Numbered from the stretch's first letter, positions 14,563 through 24,604 are shown. The stretch is 27,821 nt of DNA from CAVALG01 sp963630555 (GCA_963630555.1 CAVGND010000024.1:1-27821); one strand, 5' to 3'. Numbers and translations are program-made. The notes: generated from the letters alone by a model not told the origin.

Positions 14563-16506
14563 ATGAACGATATCAACGCACCGGTTGAGCAAAAATATGA
14601 CGAGTCTTCAATTCAGGTGCTGGAGGGTCTTGAAGCGGTAAGAAAACGCCCCGGAATGTACATAGGTTCCACGGGCGAGCGCGGATTGCACCATCTGGTT
14701 TATGAAATTGTGGACAACTCAATTGACGAAGCGCTTGCAGGCTATTGCGATAAAATCACGGTTGACCTGCTGGATGACGGCGTCATTAAAGTAACCGACA
14801 ACGGGCGCGGTATCCCCGTCGGCATAAATCCGCAAAAGGGCATACCCACCGTGACCGTCGTGTTCACGATTCTGCACGCAGGCGGCAAATTCGGCGGCAG
14901 CGGTTACAAGGTTTCGGGCGGACTTCACGGCGTGGGCGCCTCGGTCGTAAATGCGCTTTCGTCCTTCCTTGAAGTAACGGTAAAGGACGGCAAAAATATC
15001 TACCGCCAGCGCTACGAAAAGGGCGATATCGTAAGCGATTTGGAGATTATCGGCGACACGACCGAAACGGGAACGCAGGTCATTTTCAAGCCCGACCCCG
15101 ATATTTTCACCGATACGACAAGGTACGATTACGATACCCTGCTGCAGCGACTTCGTGAGCAGGCGTTCCTTAACGCCGGAATCCGTGTTGTAATGACCGA
15201 CCGCCGCAGCGACGCCGATATTGAGGGCAGAACCGACGATCTGCATTTTGAGGGCGGTATCCGCTCTTATGTCGAATATCTGCTTGACGAAAAGGTTAAA
15301 AAAGACCGCATTATCGACGATGTTATTTATATTTCCGCAAACGGCGAGGACTCCGCCGCCGAGGTGGCTATGATTTGGTCAACCGGTTACGACAACCGCG
15401 TGATGTCCTTCGCCAACACCATTCACACGGTGGACGGCGGCACCCACGAGCAGGGTTTCAGAACTTCGCTGACCCGTGCCGTAAATAAATACGCGCTTGA
15501 CCATAAAATGCTTAAAGACTCGGACAAACGCCTGAAAGCCGAGGATATAAGCGAGGGTCTTATCGCCGTCGTCAGCGTTAAACTGACCGACGCGCAGTTT
15601 GAAAGTCAGACCAAGGCGAAACTCGGAAATACCGCAATCGGCACGATGGTAAGCCGTATGATTACCGAAAAACTTGCCGAATATTTTGAGGATAACCCCG
15701 CCCCGGCAAAGACGATTGTCGAAAAATCAATCGCCTCTTCAAACGCCCGTGAAGCGGCGCAAAAGGCAAGGGATCTGCAAAGGGATAAATCTTCCATAAG
15801 CGGCAAGTCCAAAATGCCCGAAAAACTGTCCGACTGCATTTCAAAGGACGCAACCAAGACCGAGATTTTTATTGTCGAGGGTGATTCGGCGGGCGGCTCG
15901 GCGGTTGAGGGGCGCAACAGCACCTACCAGGCGATTTTGCCGCTTTGGGGTAAAATGCTCAACGTCGAAAAAGCAAGGGTCGATAAGGTCTACGGCAACG
16001 ATAAACTGACCCCCGTTGTCGTTGCGCTCGGCACCGGAATTGCAGAGCATTTCGATATTTCAAAACTCCGCTACGATAAAATCGTAATTATGGCGGATGC
16101 CGACGTTGACGGTTCGCATATCCGCACCCTTTTGCTTACCTTTTTCTTCCGTTATATGCCCGAACTTATAGAGCAGGGGCATATCTATTTGGCGCAGCCG
16201 CCCCTTTTCAGAATAACCAAGGGCAAGCAGCATTTTGACGTCTTTACCGACGAGGAAAAGGACGCAAAAATGGCGGAATTTGACGGAAAAGCCGACGTTC
16301 AGCGCTATAAAGGTCTTGGTGAAATGGACCCCGACCAGTTGTGGGAAACCACCCTTGACCCCGAGCACCGCACGCTGTTAAAGGTTAAAATAGAGGACGC
16401 CGAAAGGGCGGACGCAACCTTTACCATGCTTATGGGCGACGAGGTTGAACCGAGAAGACAGTTCATTGAAGAAAACGCGGTCTTTGCGACCGATTTGGAT
16501 ATTTAA
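14563..16506 (+). CDS. gyrB: DNA gyrase subunit B
   Basis: GyrB supplies the ATPase and TOPRIM halves of gyrase, which adds negative supercoils. The start ATG at 14563 is preceded by AAGGTG 6 bp upstream; an in-frame TTG at 14530 lies inside the MITE terminus and is unlikely. The 647-residue product carries GHKL ATPase motifs (ALAGYCDK region, DNGRGIPVG, SGGLHGVGASVVNALS), the transducer domain, TOPRIM EGDSAGGSA and DADVDGSHIRTLL, and the C-terminal YKGLGEMDPDQLWETTLDP. The TOPRIM loop reads PLWGKMLNVEKAR, with Trp where many species have Lys or Arg. The length is the short gram-positive type. Its natural promoter region has been replaced or interrupted by the MITE. Confidence 0.97.
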   Translation: MNDINAPVEQKYDESSIQVLEGLEAVRKRPGMYIGSTGERGLHHLVYEIVDNSIDEALAGYCDKITVDLLDDGVIKVTDNGRGIPVGINPQKGIPTVTVVFTILHAGGKFGGSGYKVSGGLHGVGASVVNALSSFLEVTVKDGKNIYRQRYEKGDIVSDLEIIGDTTETGTQVIFKPDPDIFTDTTRYDYDTLLQRLREQAFLNAGIRVVMTDRRSDADIEGRTDDLHFEGGIRSYVEYLLDEKVKKDRIIDDVIYISANGEDSAAEVAMIWSTGYDNRVMSFANTIHTVDGGTHEQGFRTSLTRAVNKYALDHKMLKDSDKRLKAEDISEGLIAVVSVKLTDAQFESQTKAKLGNTAIGTMVSRMITEKLAEYFEDNPAPAKTIVEKSIASSNAREAAQKARDLQRDKSSISGKSKMPEKLSDCISKDATKTEIFIVEGDSAGGSAVEGRNSTYQAILPLWGKMLNVEKARVDKVYGNDKLTPVVVALGTGIAEHFDISKLRYDKIVIMADADVDGSHIRTLLLTFFFRYMPELIEQGHIYLAQPPLFRITKGKQHFDVFTDEEKDAKMAEFDGKADVQRYKGLGEMDPDQLWETTLDPEHRTLLKVKIEDAERADATFTMLMGDEVEPRRQFIEENAVFATDLDI

Positions 16507-16524
16507 GGAAAGGGGGAAACGAAA

Positions 16525-19116
16525 ATGAGCAAACACGAAAATATTATCTGGCCGGAGGACGAACGCACCAATATCCAGCCTATCGAAATAGTTGACGAAG
16601 TAAGGACAAGTATGCTGCAATACGGTATGTCGGTGCTTGTCGGGCGTGCGCTGCCCGATGTGCGTGACGGCCTTAAACCGGTTCACCGCCGCATTCTTTA
16701 CACCATGTACGAAAACGGATTGACCCCCGATAAAGCCTACCGTAAGTGCGCCGATACCGTCGGTGCGGTGCTCGGTAGATATCATCCGCACGGCGACGCC
16801 AGCGTTTATGACGCAATGGTTCGTATGGCGCAGGATTTTTCGCTGCGCTATCCGCTGATTGACGGGCACGGCAACTTCGGTAACATTGACGGCTACCCTG
16901 CCGCTGCCTACCGTTATACCGAGTCTAAAATGAATAAACTGTCGATTCATATGCTCGACGATATCGACAAGGAAACCGTCGATTTTATGCGAAATTATGA
17001 CGACCGTTTGAACGAGCCGACCGTCCTGCCCGTCCGTTTTCCGCAGCTGCTGGTAAACGGTTCTTCGGGTATCGCTTTCGGTATGGCAACCGAAATTCCG
17101 CCCCATAACCTCGGCGAAACCATTGACGCAATGTGCTGCCTTATAGACAACCCCGACGCCGAACTTGAAGACCTCTGCCGCCATATAAAAGGCCCCGATT
17201 TCCCGACCGGCGGCATAATTATGGGTATGTCGGGCATCCGCGCCGCCTACGCTACGGGCAGGGGCAAGATAACTTTAAGGGGAAAAGCCGAAATTGAGGA
17301 GTACAAGACCGGCAGATTCCGGATAGTTATAACCGAAATTCCCTACAAAGTCCGCAAAAAAGACCTTGTTAAAAATATTTACGACCTCGCCGCCGATAAG
17401 CGGATTGAGGGTATTGACGACGTTGTCGACTATTCGTCAAAGCGTGACGGCGGTATCAGGATAATCGTTGATATCAAGCGTGACGCCAATCCGCAGGTCG
17501 TGCTTAATAAACTTTATAAGCACACCGCGCTGCAAACCACCTTCGGCGCCATTATGCTGGCGCTCGTGAACGGAAAACCGCAGATTCTTACCCTTAAAGA
17601 AATGCTGCAAAATTCAATCGACTTCCAGTGCGACATCATCAAACGCCGCATCCGTTACGATATGCGTAAAGCGGAGGAAAGGGCGCATATCCTGCGCGGC
17701 TTGACTATCGCCCTTGATAATATCGACGAGGTCATTAACATCATCCGCACAAGCAAAACCATTCCCGAAAGTAAGGAAAGACTGGGCGAGCGTTTCGGAC
17801 TTGACGATATCCAGACTACCGCAATCGTCCAAATGCAGCTCGGTAAACTTGCAGGCCTGGAAAAACAGAAAATCGAGGATGAACTACAGGAAAAACTGGA
17901 CTTTATTAAAGAATGTCAGGAAATTCTTGCTTCACACGAGCGTGTGCTCGATATAGTCAAGACCGATGCGCTCAACCTGCGTGACCGCTTTGCGGACGAT
18001 CGCCGCACCGAAATCTGCACCGTGTCGGGCGAAGTGGATATCGAAGACCTTATCCCGAAAGAGGAATGCGTGCTCACCAAAACCGTGGGCGGCTATATCA
18101 AGCGTATCGCAGCCGACGAGTACGACTCGCAGCACCGCGGCGGCAGGGGACTCAGAGGACTTACTATGCGTGACGACGATTATGTTGAAAATATCTTCAC
18201 CTGCTCGTCGCACGATTATGTGCTCCTGTTCTCCAATCTCGGCAGACTTTACCGCATAAAAGCGTATGAAATACCCGAGGGCAGCCGAACCGCGCGCGGC
18301 GTCAACCTTGTCAATGTCGTGCCCCTTATGCCGGACGAGAAGATTATAAACGTCCTGCCGGTCGGCGAAGACCTGACGGATGAGAGCTTCGTTTGTATGA
18401 TAACACGGCTCGGAACCATTAAAAGAACGGCACTTTCCGCCTTTAAACATGTCCGCAAAACGGGCATAATCGCCATAAATATCCACGAAAATGACGAGTT
18501 GACCTTCGTCCGCAAAACTTCGGGAAGCGACAGCCTGATTGTCGGTACCAAAAACGGTATGGCTATCCATTTTGCCGAAACCGAAGTCCGTGAAATGGGC
18601 AGAACCGCCGCCGGCGTGCGTGCTATCCGCTTAAAAGAGGGCGACGAGGTCATAGGTATGACCACCTGTAAAGAGGACGGCAAGATTATAACCGTGACCG
18701 ATTCCGGTATCGGCAGAATAAGCCCCGTCAGCCAGTATAGACTGCAATCGCGCGGCGGTAAGGGTATTATCAACTACCGCACCGAGAAGTACGGCTGCAA
18801 GGTTGCCGCATTGCTTGAAATTGAGGACGATGACGACCTTATTATGATTTCGTCCGACGGTATTATTATAAGAATTTACACCGCCGAAATTAACCTCACT
18901 TCACGCCCCGGCAGAGGCGTTAAGATTATGCGTATTGACGACGGCGTTAAACTCCTCTCGGTAGCGCGCGCGACCCACGATAATTCGGAAATTACCGAAC
19001 ATATCGAGGACGGCGGCTCGGACGACCCGTCCGACGCCGAAACCGCCGACGAACAAACCGAGGAAACCACGGAACAAACCGAGGAACCTGCCGAACCCGA
19101 AACCACTGAGGAATAA
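16525..19116 (+). CDS. gyrA: DNA gyrase subunit A
   Basis: GyrA cuts and rejoins DNA. The 863-residue product starts 18 bp after gyrB with an AAAGGGGG ribosome binding site. The catalytic Tyr131 is in AAAYRYTE. The GyrA box QHRGGRG (about 536-542) in the six-bladed C-terminal domain identifies gyrase rather than topoisomerase IV. The quinolone region reads YHPHGDASVYDAM: Ala92 stands at the Escherichia coli Ser83 position and Asp96 at Asp87. The C-terminus ends in a ~35-residue acidic tail rich in Glu, Asp and Thr. The gene closes with a strong terminator shared with the convergent operon. Confidence 0.97.
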   Translation: MSKHENIIWPEDERTNIQPIEIVDEVRTSMLQYGMSVLVGRALPDVRDGLKPVHRRILYTMYENGLTPDKAYRKCADTVGAVLGRYHPHGDASVYDAMVRMAQDFSLRYPLIDGHGNFGNIDGYPAAAYRYTESKMNKLSIHMLDDIDKETVDFMRNYDDRLNEPTVLPVRFPQLLVNGSSGIAFGMATEIPPHNLGETIDAMCCLIDNPDAELEDLCRHIKGPDFPTGGIIMGMSGIRAAYATGRGKITLRGKAEIEEYKTGRFRIVITEIPYKVRKKDLVKNIYDLAADKRIEGIDDVVDYSSKRDGGIRIIVDIKRDANPQVVLNKLYKHTALQTTFGAIMLALVNGKPQILTLKEMLQNSIDFQCDIIKRRIRYDMRKAEERAHILRGLTIALDNIDEVINIIRTSKTIPESKERLGERFGLDDIQTTAIVQMQLGKLAGLEKQKIEDELQEKLDFIKECQEILASHERVLDIVKTDALNLRDRFADDRRTEICTVSGEVDIEDLIPKEECVLTKTVGGYIKRIAADEYDSQHRGGRGLRGLTMRDDDYVENIFTCSSHDYVLLFSNLGRLYRIKAYEIPEGSRTARGVNLVNVVPLMPDEKIINVLPVGEDLTDESFVCMITRLGTIKRTALSAFKHVRKTGIIAINIHENDELTFVRKTSGSDSLIVGTKNGMAIHFAETEVREMGRTAAGVRAIRLKEGDEVIGMTTCKEDGKIITVTDSGIGRISPVSQYRLQSRGGKGIINYRTEKYGCKVAALLEIEDDDDLIMISSDGIIIRIYTAEINLTSRPGRGVKIMRIDDGVKLLSVARATHDNSEITEHIEDGGSDDPSDAETADEQTEETTEQTEEPAEPETTEE

Positions 19117-19183
19117 ATCACCGAAACTCCCGGGAATAAAACGGGAATAGGTTGAAGAATAGGCTAACCTATCGGAATATACA

Positions 19184-19226
19184 AATTCATCCGCACCGAA
19201 TTTTTCGGTGCGGATGAATTATTTTA
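19184..19226. terminator. Bidirectional intrinsic terminator after gyrA
   Basis: A perfect 17-bp stem (19184-19200 with 19204-19220) has a 3-base TTT loop and is followed by ATTTTA on the plus side. It lies between convergent gyrA and the surface operon, so it probably ends both transcripts. A weaker hairpin (ATAGGTT/AACCTAT, 19147-19172) precedes it. Confidence 0.9.
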
Positions 19227-19232
19227 GAGCAA

Positions 19233-19895
19233 CTATGCCTCGCTGTCTGATTTATTCTTTTTTCGCACGGCAAAAAGCAAAAGAAGCACCGCCGCGCTTG
19301 CGCCCATAAGCAGAAGATAAAGCCCGATATTTGCGTTATCTCCCGTGTGCGGCGCCTTCGGGTCGTTCGGACTTATCGGAAGTTCCTCAACTCGGAATTG
19401 CCAATCCAAATATCCGATTGCATCCTGAAAACGGTTTTCAAGCGTAATCGGAACATTCAAAGTAACATCCAAATCAATTTTCCCTCCGGAATAAACGGTA
19501 CCGAGATATACCCAATCGCTAAGTTGTGCCGGCTCTGACGGCGGCGCCGAAAACAGGTTGGATTTTCCGTCCTGTTTTACGGTAAGATACAGGTTTGAAA
19601 GGAATTCTTCAGACCCCTTTTCGGCACCGAGGGAGCGCATGTACAACTTGATTTTCACATTGTTTTCAATTTTATTGTCAACGGTAACCTTTTGTGTAAC
19701 GGCGTCGCCCGGCATAACATTCTTGAAATCCGTGAACAAATCTGTAGGGGAATACCGACTTCCGGGAGAAAAAATGAAATCTTTTGCATTTCCGTCATAG
19801 GTAACTCTGCCGTCCGCGAAAACGGTAACGGAACTTGCGAGGAGTAAAATTATTGAAATGAGAAAGCACAAAACGCTTTTGCCGATTTTCCTCAT
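19233..19895 (-). CDS. Wall-anchored surface protein with PHTG sorting signal
   Basis: This 220-residue protein has a conventional signal peptide (residues 1-28, cleaved near VFA-DG). A beta-rich domain (30-170) contains a pattern reminiscent of matrix-protein and camelysin-like sandwich folds (TVDNKIENNVKIKLYMRS, NVPITLENRFQDAIGYLDWQF). A sorting signal follows: KAPHTGD (180-186), a membrane segment (190-210) and RKKNK. The APHTG motif deviates from LPXTG and would need a matching sortase. It overlaps the upstream gene by 4 bp (ATGA), so the two are coupled. As the last gene of the operon it could tether fibres made by its neighbours. That role is inference. Confidence 0.75.
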   Translation of the reverse strand: MRKIGKSVLCFLISIILLLASSVTVFADGRVTYDGNAKDFIFSPGSRYSPTDLFTDFKNVMPGDAVTQKVTVDNKIENNVKIKLYMRSLGAEKGSEEFLSNLYLTVKQDGKSNLFSAPPSEPAQLSDWVYLGTVYSGGKIDLDVTLNVPITLENRFQDAIGYLDWQFRVEELPISPNDPKAPHTGDNANIGLYLLLMGASAAVLLLLFAVRKKNKSDSEA

Positions 19896-20539
19896 TCTCC
19901 GCTCACCTCGCTTTTCCCCGCGCTTGTGATATGGTTTCCCTCAAGCGTTACACCCCAATGATTCTTTACCAATGTATTCGGGGACGCCTGAATTGCGGAG
20001 GCGATGATTTCAACCGAAAGACGATACCCTTCGGGTGCGGTCGCTCCGTCTATAGGCTTGCATTGTTCAATCAGCGTTGCGGTGCTGCCGCAGGCAGAAA
20101 CGGGATCAGAATAATACCAATACCCGTCCGACCCCTTTAACCAACCGCTGTTTCCCGAAAAAGCGATTGTGTAATCTTCATTTTCCACCGGAGTTTTCGC
20201 CGTAACTGTTTGATTGAGTGCCTCATTATCCGCCATCCAGGTGACGCTGATATATGCACGGATATATGCATCCGTGTTGCCGGTGTTGTTGACCGAAACA
20301 TTGCTTTTTATGCTGCCGACGAACGTTTCGTTTATGCTGCACGAAACTTTTCCGGGGGTAAATACATTCTCGGCTGCTTCGGTATGCGTAAAAATATAGG
20401 CAAGCGTTCCCCCGACGCATATGCCGATTATAAGCAGGAGCGAAATCAGCAATGTGACAAACCGCCTTTTGCGTCTGTGGGCAACCGTTTCGGGAACCCG
20501 ACGCTTTGTACGCCTGCCGCAGTAATAACCGTGTGCCAT
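19892..20539 (-). CDS. SipW-type signal peptide surface protein (camelysin/TasA-like)
   Basis: The 215-residue product opens with an unusually long, Arg/Lys-rich cytoplasmic stretch (1-26), then a membrane segment (27-45) and the SipW-type junction GGTLAYIFTHTEAAENVFTPG. That junction is the hallmark of proteins cut by SipW-like peptidases. The mature part (about 60-215) is beta-rich with two Cys, suggesting a sandwich domain. The ATG has an AAAGGAGG ribosome binding site, and the gene ends with a 4-bp overlap with the wall-anchored protein. It lies 24 bp after the large repeat protein gene. It may be a minor fibre subunit or adaptor that links to the anchored protein. The family assignment rests on the signal region. 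Confidence 0.8.
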   Translation of the reverse strand: MAHGYYCGRRTKRRVPETVAHRRKRRFVTLLISLLLIIGICVGGTLAYIFTHTEAAENVFTPGKVSCSINETFVGSIKSNVSVNNTGNTDAYIRAYISVTWMADNEALNQTVTAKTPVENEDYTIAFSGNSGWLKGSDGYWYYSDPVSACGSTATLIEQCKPIDGATAPEGYRLSVEIIASAIQASPNTLVKNHWGVTLEGNHITSAGKSEVSGE

Positions 20540-20563
20540 TGCGATTTTCCTCCTTTATCCGTG

Positions 20564-23500
20564 TTAGTTAAATATATTGTTCTTATAACTGTCGCCGTCA
20601 AGCCATTTTTCTTCCGACCTGGTGTTTTTGTAGTCTATTGTCATACCGTCTGCGGGAAGAGAAACGGTCGTTGATTGTTCATCGGGCGTATATCTCCAAG
20701 ACCAGTCGGACTTTTCGGTTACGGTATAATCGCCGATCGGAAGATCCGTTATTGTCGTTTTGCCGTTTTCGTGAACGGTGACGGTTAAGTCAATGCTGTT
20801 CGTGTTCTCGTCAGTTCCGACAATGCGGAAAAGATATGTCTGATTTTCGTCCGCGGTATCCCATCCGTCCTTTTGAATCGTGAGAGATGCCGTATTTTTT
20901 GAAAACTTTGCATAATAGGTAGCCGAACCGAAAAGACCCTCCGCCTGTTGCGGCGTCAATTTCTGATTTTCGCCGACCCATTGGTCAGATACCGGAGTTG
21001 TACACCCCTCATCCGCAAACCAACCGTCAAACCTGTATCCGGATGCAGGCGTCGGAACGGAACCCGATACGCTCCCCGTCGCCGCCTTGACCGTTTCCGA
21101 ACCGATACTGACAGACCCTAAGCCGATTGGTACATATTTGATTGTTACTTCCTGCTCGCCGTAATAAAATATTATTTCATTGCTTTTGTCGCTTATCGTT
21201 CGGGTTTTGGTTTTCTCGCCCACAACGGTGTAGCCGGAAATATCGGCAGCGTCGGCAGATACAACAATTCCGTAACGATTATTCGCAAAAACAGAGGATT
21301 CTTTCAGTTCCTTATTTGTACCGTATTCCAAATACTTGACAGTATAGCCGTACAAAATTCGGTCATAGTACAGATTCAGTTCAAGCCCGTTTGCGGTTAG
21401 AACACCGCTTGGATTGCTTTTGCTGCTGTTGTAGGTAAAACCGGTGATGGAAAGGGGCGTTTCCGTTATGGTTTTGTTTAACGTTTCGGGGCCCTGAATT
21501 GTGCGGTATTCGGTATAACCGTCGCCCGCTAAATTCTGTACCCAATGCGTGATAATGTAATACGCATGTGTTTCATCGTTGGTGTACCAAAATGTCAGCA
21601 CATTTTCTTTTGCGTCAGCAGAGAGAACCAGCCTTTTCTGATAAGCGTCCGGCATAAAGTCGGGTATTTGTTTAAATACTTCCGTAACAACCGATTTCTT
21701 GTTGTCAGTAACCGTTTTTTCATCCGCAAGAACATTCTCCGTACCTTTTTCAAGATACCGAACGGTATAGGGTACACTCTCTTTTTGCGTGTAAATAAAG
21801 GTATATTCGTTTCCGCCGTCAATGTTCATAAGAATCGTATGGCTGTTAGTATTCGGGAAGTACCCTTCCCGATATCCGTCGTACAGTTCCGTGCCGCCTT
21901 TTGCCGTAAATGTTTTTGATGTTCCCGCAAGGGTAGAGCCGACGGTCGGTTCGGCAATTTCCGTCCCGTCTGCAAGCTTGTACCGCACCGTATACAATAC
22001 GGCTGTTTTGGAACTCCACTCGGCGAAGATGTCAAGGCTGCGATTAACGGGAATATTGTTAAAATCAAATGCCTTTTTCTCCGTGCCGTCCATATAGAAC
22101 CAACCGTTGAATACATAGTTGCCGTTTGAAATCTCGGTCGGCGCTTTGGCGTAATGGCCGTGCGAAACGGTCTGTGTATCAATAAGGTCGGTCATATCGG
22201 CTGTTTTGAAAACGCGAACCGTATGCGTTTTCGGTGCCCATTTCGCATAAAGCGTAACATCCGAATCCGGCATGACCGCCGTGGAGAAATCCACTTTCGT
22301 TCCGTCAAAACACTCGGGGGTCGTAAACCATCCGGCAAATTCATAGGCGTTCGGCTCAAGTGACTCGGGATAATCCGGAACAAATTCGTAAGTCGCGAGC
22401 GGCGCTTCGTATTGAACCGTTTCGCTTTTGCCTGAAACAGTTGCGTTTAAATTATAAAAACTTAAATTATAACTGTTTCGGACATAGTACAGATTGGCTT
22501 TTCTATTCTGAAAACTCGGAACCTTTGTATCTCTCTGCGTGAATCCGGTGATTGGAAAGTAATCCTCTTCATATGTAAGCGAGATACCACTGCCGCCTTT
22601 TATAACGGTCGTATGGTACTTATAATATGTTTTCCCTCCATCTGTGGTAGTTTCAAGCCCCGTAGTGTCTTGACCGTCTCGAACCTCTAACCAGTAATAC
22701 CATTCATAAGTATTTCCGCTCCATAGGGTCTTTGTCATAGTAATATCTTGAGAGGGCATTTTTTCAAGAAATGAATAGTATTTATCTGTTATACCGGATT
22801 CAAATACATATCCTTGGTCAAGAAGGCTTTTAATCGGCTCGTTCTCCCAAACATATGAGATGTTTGAGTCGTATTTGGCAGTGACACTATAATCATCCGT
22901 GCTGCTGTAGCAGGAATCGTTGTGCGTGTGTTCTTCTTTTCCACATGTTTCCTTTCCTTTGACAGCACCACCCGCATTTGGTTTTTCTCGCCGGTTATAA
23001 CCAGTTGCCGGCGGATAACATCCGCCGCAATAATAAGTAGTAGAACTCCAGAAGTATCCGGTTGTATAAGTTTCGTCATAGGTATGGGTATGCTCCTTTT
23101 TGCCGCATATAATATCCCCGTCGCGAACACCCGAAAACGTCAGCGTATATTTATTTCGTGTATAATACACATTCACAACGGTGGAGCCGTCGCCCTCGAC
23201 AATTATATCTTTATCGGTTTTATCCGCATTATATGTAAAATGCTCAATTGTCTTATTTGTGCCGTAAGTGCTTCCGTTTACAACCGTGCCGGATTCTGCA
23301 TTTACCGTTTCTTTGTCGTTATAACTATATCCGTCATCATCGGCATTTTCTGTCCAGTATACAACCGTAAATGTCGTGTTTGCGGTTTTCCATTTTGCCC
23401 GATATTTAAGATTCATGGATGGCAGCGTGACATTCCCGTTATTAAGATTGTACTGATTCTTTTGTGTGTCGGTCGCGGTCGCTCCGCCGCATTCGATAAG

Positions 23501-24604
23501 TTCCCAACCGTCGAACAGATAGCCCGGGCGTGTCGGGTTGCTTACCGATACGGTTGCCCCGTACCGTGTATAGATTGGTTCTACTCCATAGCCGCCGCCC
23601 AGGTCAAAAGACAGCAAATAATAGTTTCTGTCATAATAAATGTCGATTTCGGTCGAACCGTCGGCGGCAATTTTAACATCCTTGTCGTAATAAAGAACGG
23701 TGAATCCGTCAATGTCAATTGCGCATTTCTCCCCGACCGATGAGGCTGTAAGCCCTTTTCGTGTGGTCGTACTGTTTAAAACATAATTATCGTCAAGTAT
23801 ATTTTGAACATAATGATGAACCTTGTATGATACAAGGGTGGGTTTGTATGTTACGGTGTAAGTTACATCTTGGGTGACTTTGTCTATATTAATCTCATAC
23901 TCTGTGGAACTGTCCGTATTATTTCCGAAATAGGCAAGATAACCGACAACCGACGGAAAATGTACTGTTGTACTGAACTGTTCGCCGTCCGCAATGTTCG
24001 CAACATAAGGGTCGGAAACAGGGTCGCCGTTTGCGTAAACATAATTAACGGTCACCGTATGTGATTTAAAATCCGAAGATGCCGCATTTGCCCGTCTTAT
24101 TAGCGATTTAGATTTAAGAGAATTCTTTACCGTCACCGTTTCGGACTGCCCTGCCGCTTCCGGAGCCGTGTAGGACACGTTGATACAAACGGGTGAACTG
24201 ATACTGGTGTTTCCCCCGCTTTTCATAACCGAGCGTAGATAAGCCGTTCCGTGACTGTCCGAAAGACTTCCGACCATTGCATAACTAAGCGTAAGGAAGT
24301 TCCTTTTCTGCCCCGAAACGGTTACCCATTCATCGTTTGATTTGTCGATACAAAGCTGCCATGAATAGGCGGTGTCTGCCTGTTCTTCAACGGAAACAGT
24401 CCGCTTGTCGTCCTGCGGCAGGACGATGCTGTCAATGTTTTTTCCGCCGAATTGTATGGAATGGCTGCCCTCCGCGGCTTTTGCAATAATCGCAACAATA
24501 CCGAAATGAACGGAGGTAATCAAAGTAGCAAAGCACAACAGCAAAGCAAGGGCTTTATAAAGTCCTTTGGATTGTCTTTTTATTTTGTTACTGCCGTATG
24601 TCAT
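20564..24604 (-). CDS. Large secreted repeat protein (InlB-B/MucBP-like repeats, prealbumin-like C-terminus)
   Basis: The 1346-residue product has a signal peptide (1-44, cleaved near AKA-AEG). After a beta-rich N-domain (45-180) come many repeats of MucBP type (Y-x-V-x-Y and YYDRN endings at about 183-330, 870-1010, 1085-1150) and InlB-B type (GYLFDGW 361-367, YEFAGWF 754-760, YVFNGWF 830-836, YRFDGWF 1190-1196, each followed by a YAKW/F-like strand). An insert at 498-566 has two CGKxEHTH motifs and a CGGC pair. The C-terminus (1240-1325) resembles a Cna-B/SpaA prealbumin-like domain ending in TVTEKSDW...Y...T. There is no sorting signal or membrane anchor, so it is either secreted or bound by partner proteins. 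It is likely an adhesin or a matrix bridge. Confidence 0.85.
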   Translation of the reverse strand: MTYGSNKIKRQSKGLYKALALLLCFATLITSVHFGIVAIIAKAAEGSHSIQFGGKNIDSIVLPQDDKRTVSVEEQADTAYSWQLCIDKSNDEWVTVSGQKRNFLTLSYAMVGSLSDSHGTAYLRSVMKSGGNTSISSPVCINVSYTAPEAAGQSETVTVKNSLKSKSLIRRANAASSDFKSHTVTVNYVYANGDPVSDPYVANIADGEQFSTTVHFPSVVGYLAYFGNNTDSSTEYEINIDKVTQDVTYTVTYKPTLVSYKVHHYVQNILDDNYVLNSTTTRKGLTASSVGEKCAIDIDGFTVLYYDKDVKIAADGSTEIDIYYDRNYYLLSFDLGGGYGVEPIYTRYGATVSVSNPTRPGYLFDGWELIECGGATATDTQKNQYNLNNGNVTLPSMNLKYRAKWKTANTTFTVVYWTENADDDGYSYNDKETVNAESGTVVNGSTYGTNKTIEHFTYNADKTDKDIIVEGDGSTVVNVYYTRNKYTLTFSGVRDGDIICGKKEHTHTYDETYTTGYFWSSTTYYCGGCYPPATGYNRREKPNAGGAVKGKETCGKEEHTHNDSCYSSTDDYSVTAKYDSNISYVWENEPIKSLLDQGYVFESGITDKYYSFLEKMPSQDITMTKTLWSGNTYEWYYWLEVRDGQDTTGLETTTDGGKTYYKYHTTVIKGGSGISLTYEEDYFPITGFTQRDTKVPSFQNRKANLYYVRNSYNLSFYNLNATVSGKSETVQYEAPLATYEFVPDYPESLEPNAYEFAGWFTTPECFDGTKVDFSTAVMPDSDVTLYAKWAPKTHTVRVFKTADMTDLIDTQTVSHGHYAKAPTEISNGNYVFNGWFYMDGTEKKAFDFNNIPVNRSLDIFAEWSSKTAVLYTVRYKLADGTEIAEPTVGSTLAGTSKTFTAKGGTELYDGYREGYFPNTNSHTILMNIDGGNEYTFIYTQKESVPYTVRYLEKGTENVLADEKTVTDNKKSVVTEVFKQIPDFMPDAYQKRLVLSADAKENVLTFWYTNDETHAYYIITHWVQNLAGDGYTEYRTIQGPETLNKTITETPLSITGFTYNSSKSNPSGVLTANGLELNLYYDRILYGYTVKYLEYGTNKELKESSVFANNRYGIVVSADAADISGYTVVGEKTKTRTISDKSNEIIFYYGEQEVTIKYVPIGLGSVSIGSETVKAATGSVSGSVPTPASGYRFDGWFADEGCTTPVSDQWVGENQKLTPQQAEGLFGSATYYAKFSKNTASLTIQKDGWDTADENQTYLFRIVGTDENTNSIDLTVTVHENGKTTITDLPIGDYTVTEKSDWSWRYTPDEQSTTVSLPADGMTIDYKNTRSEEKWLDGDSYKNNIFN

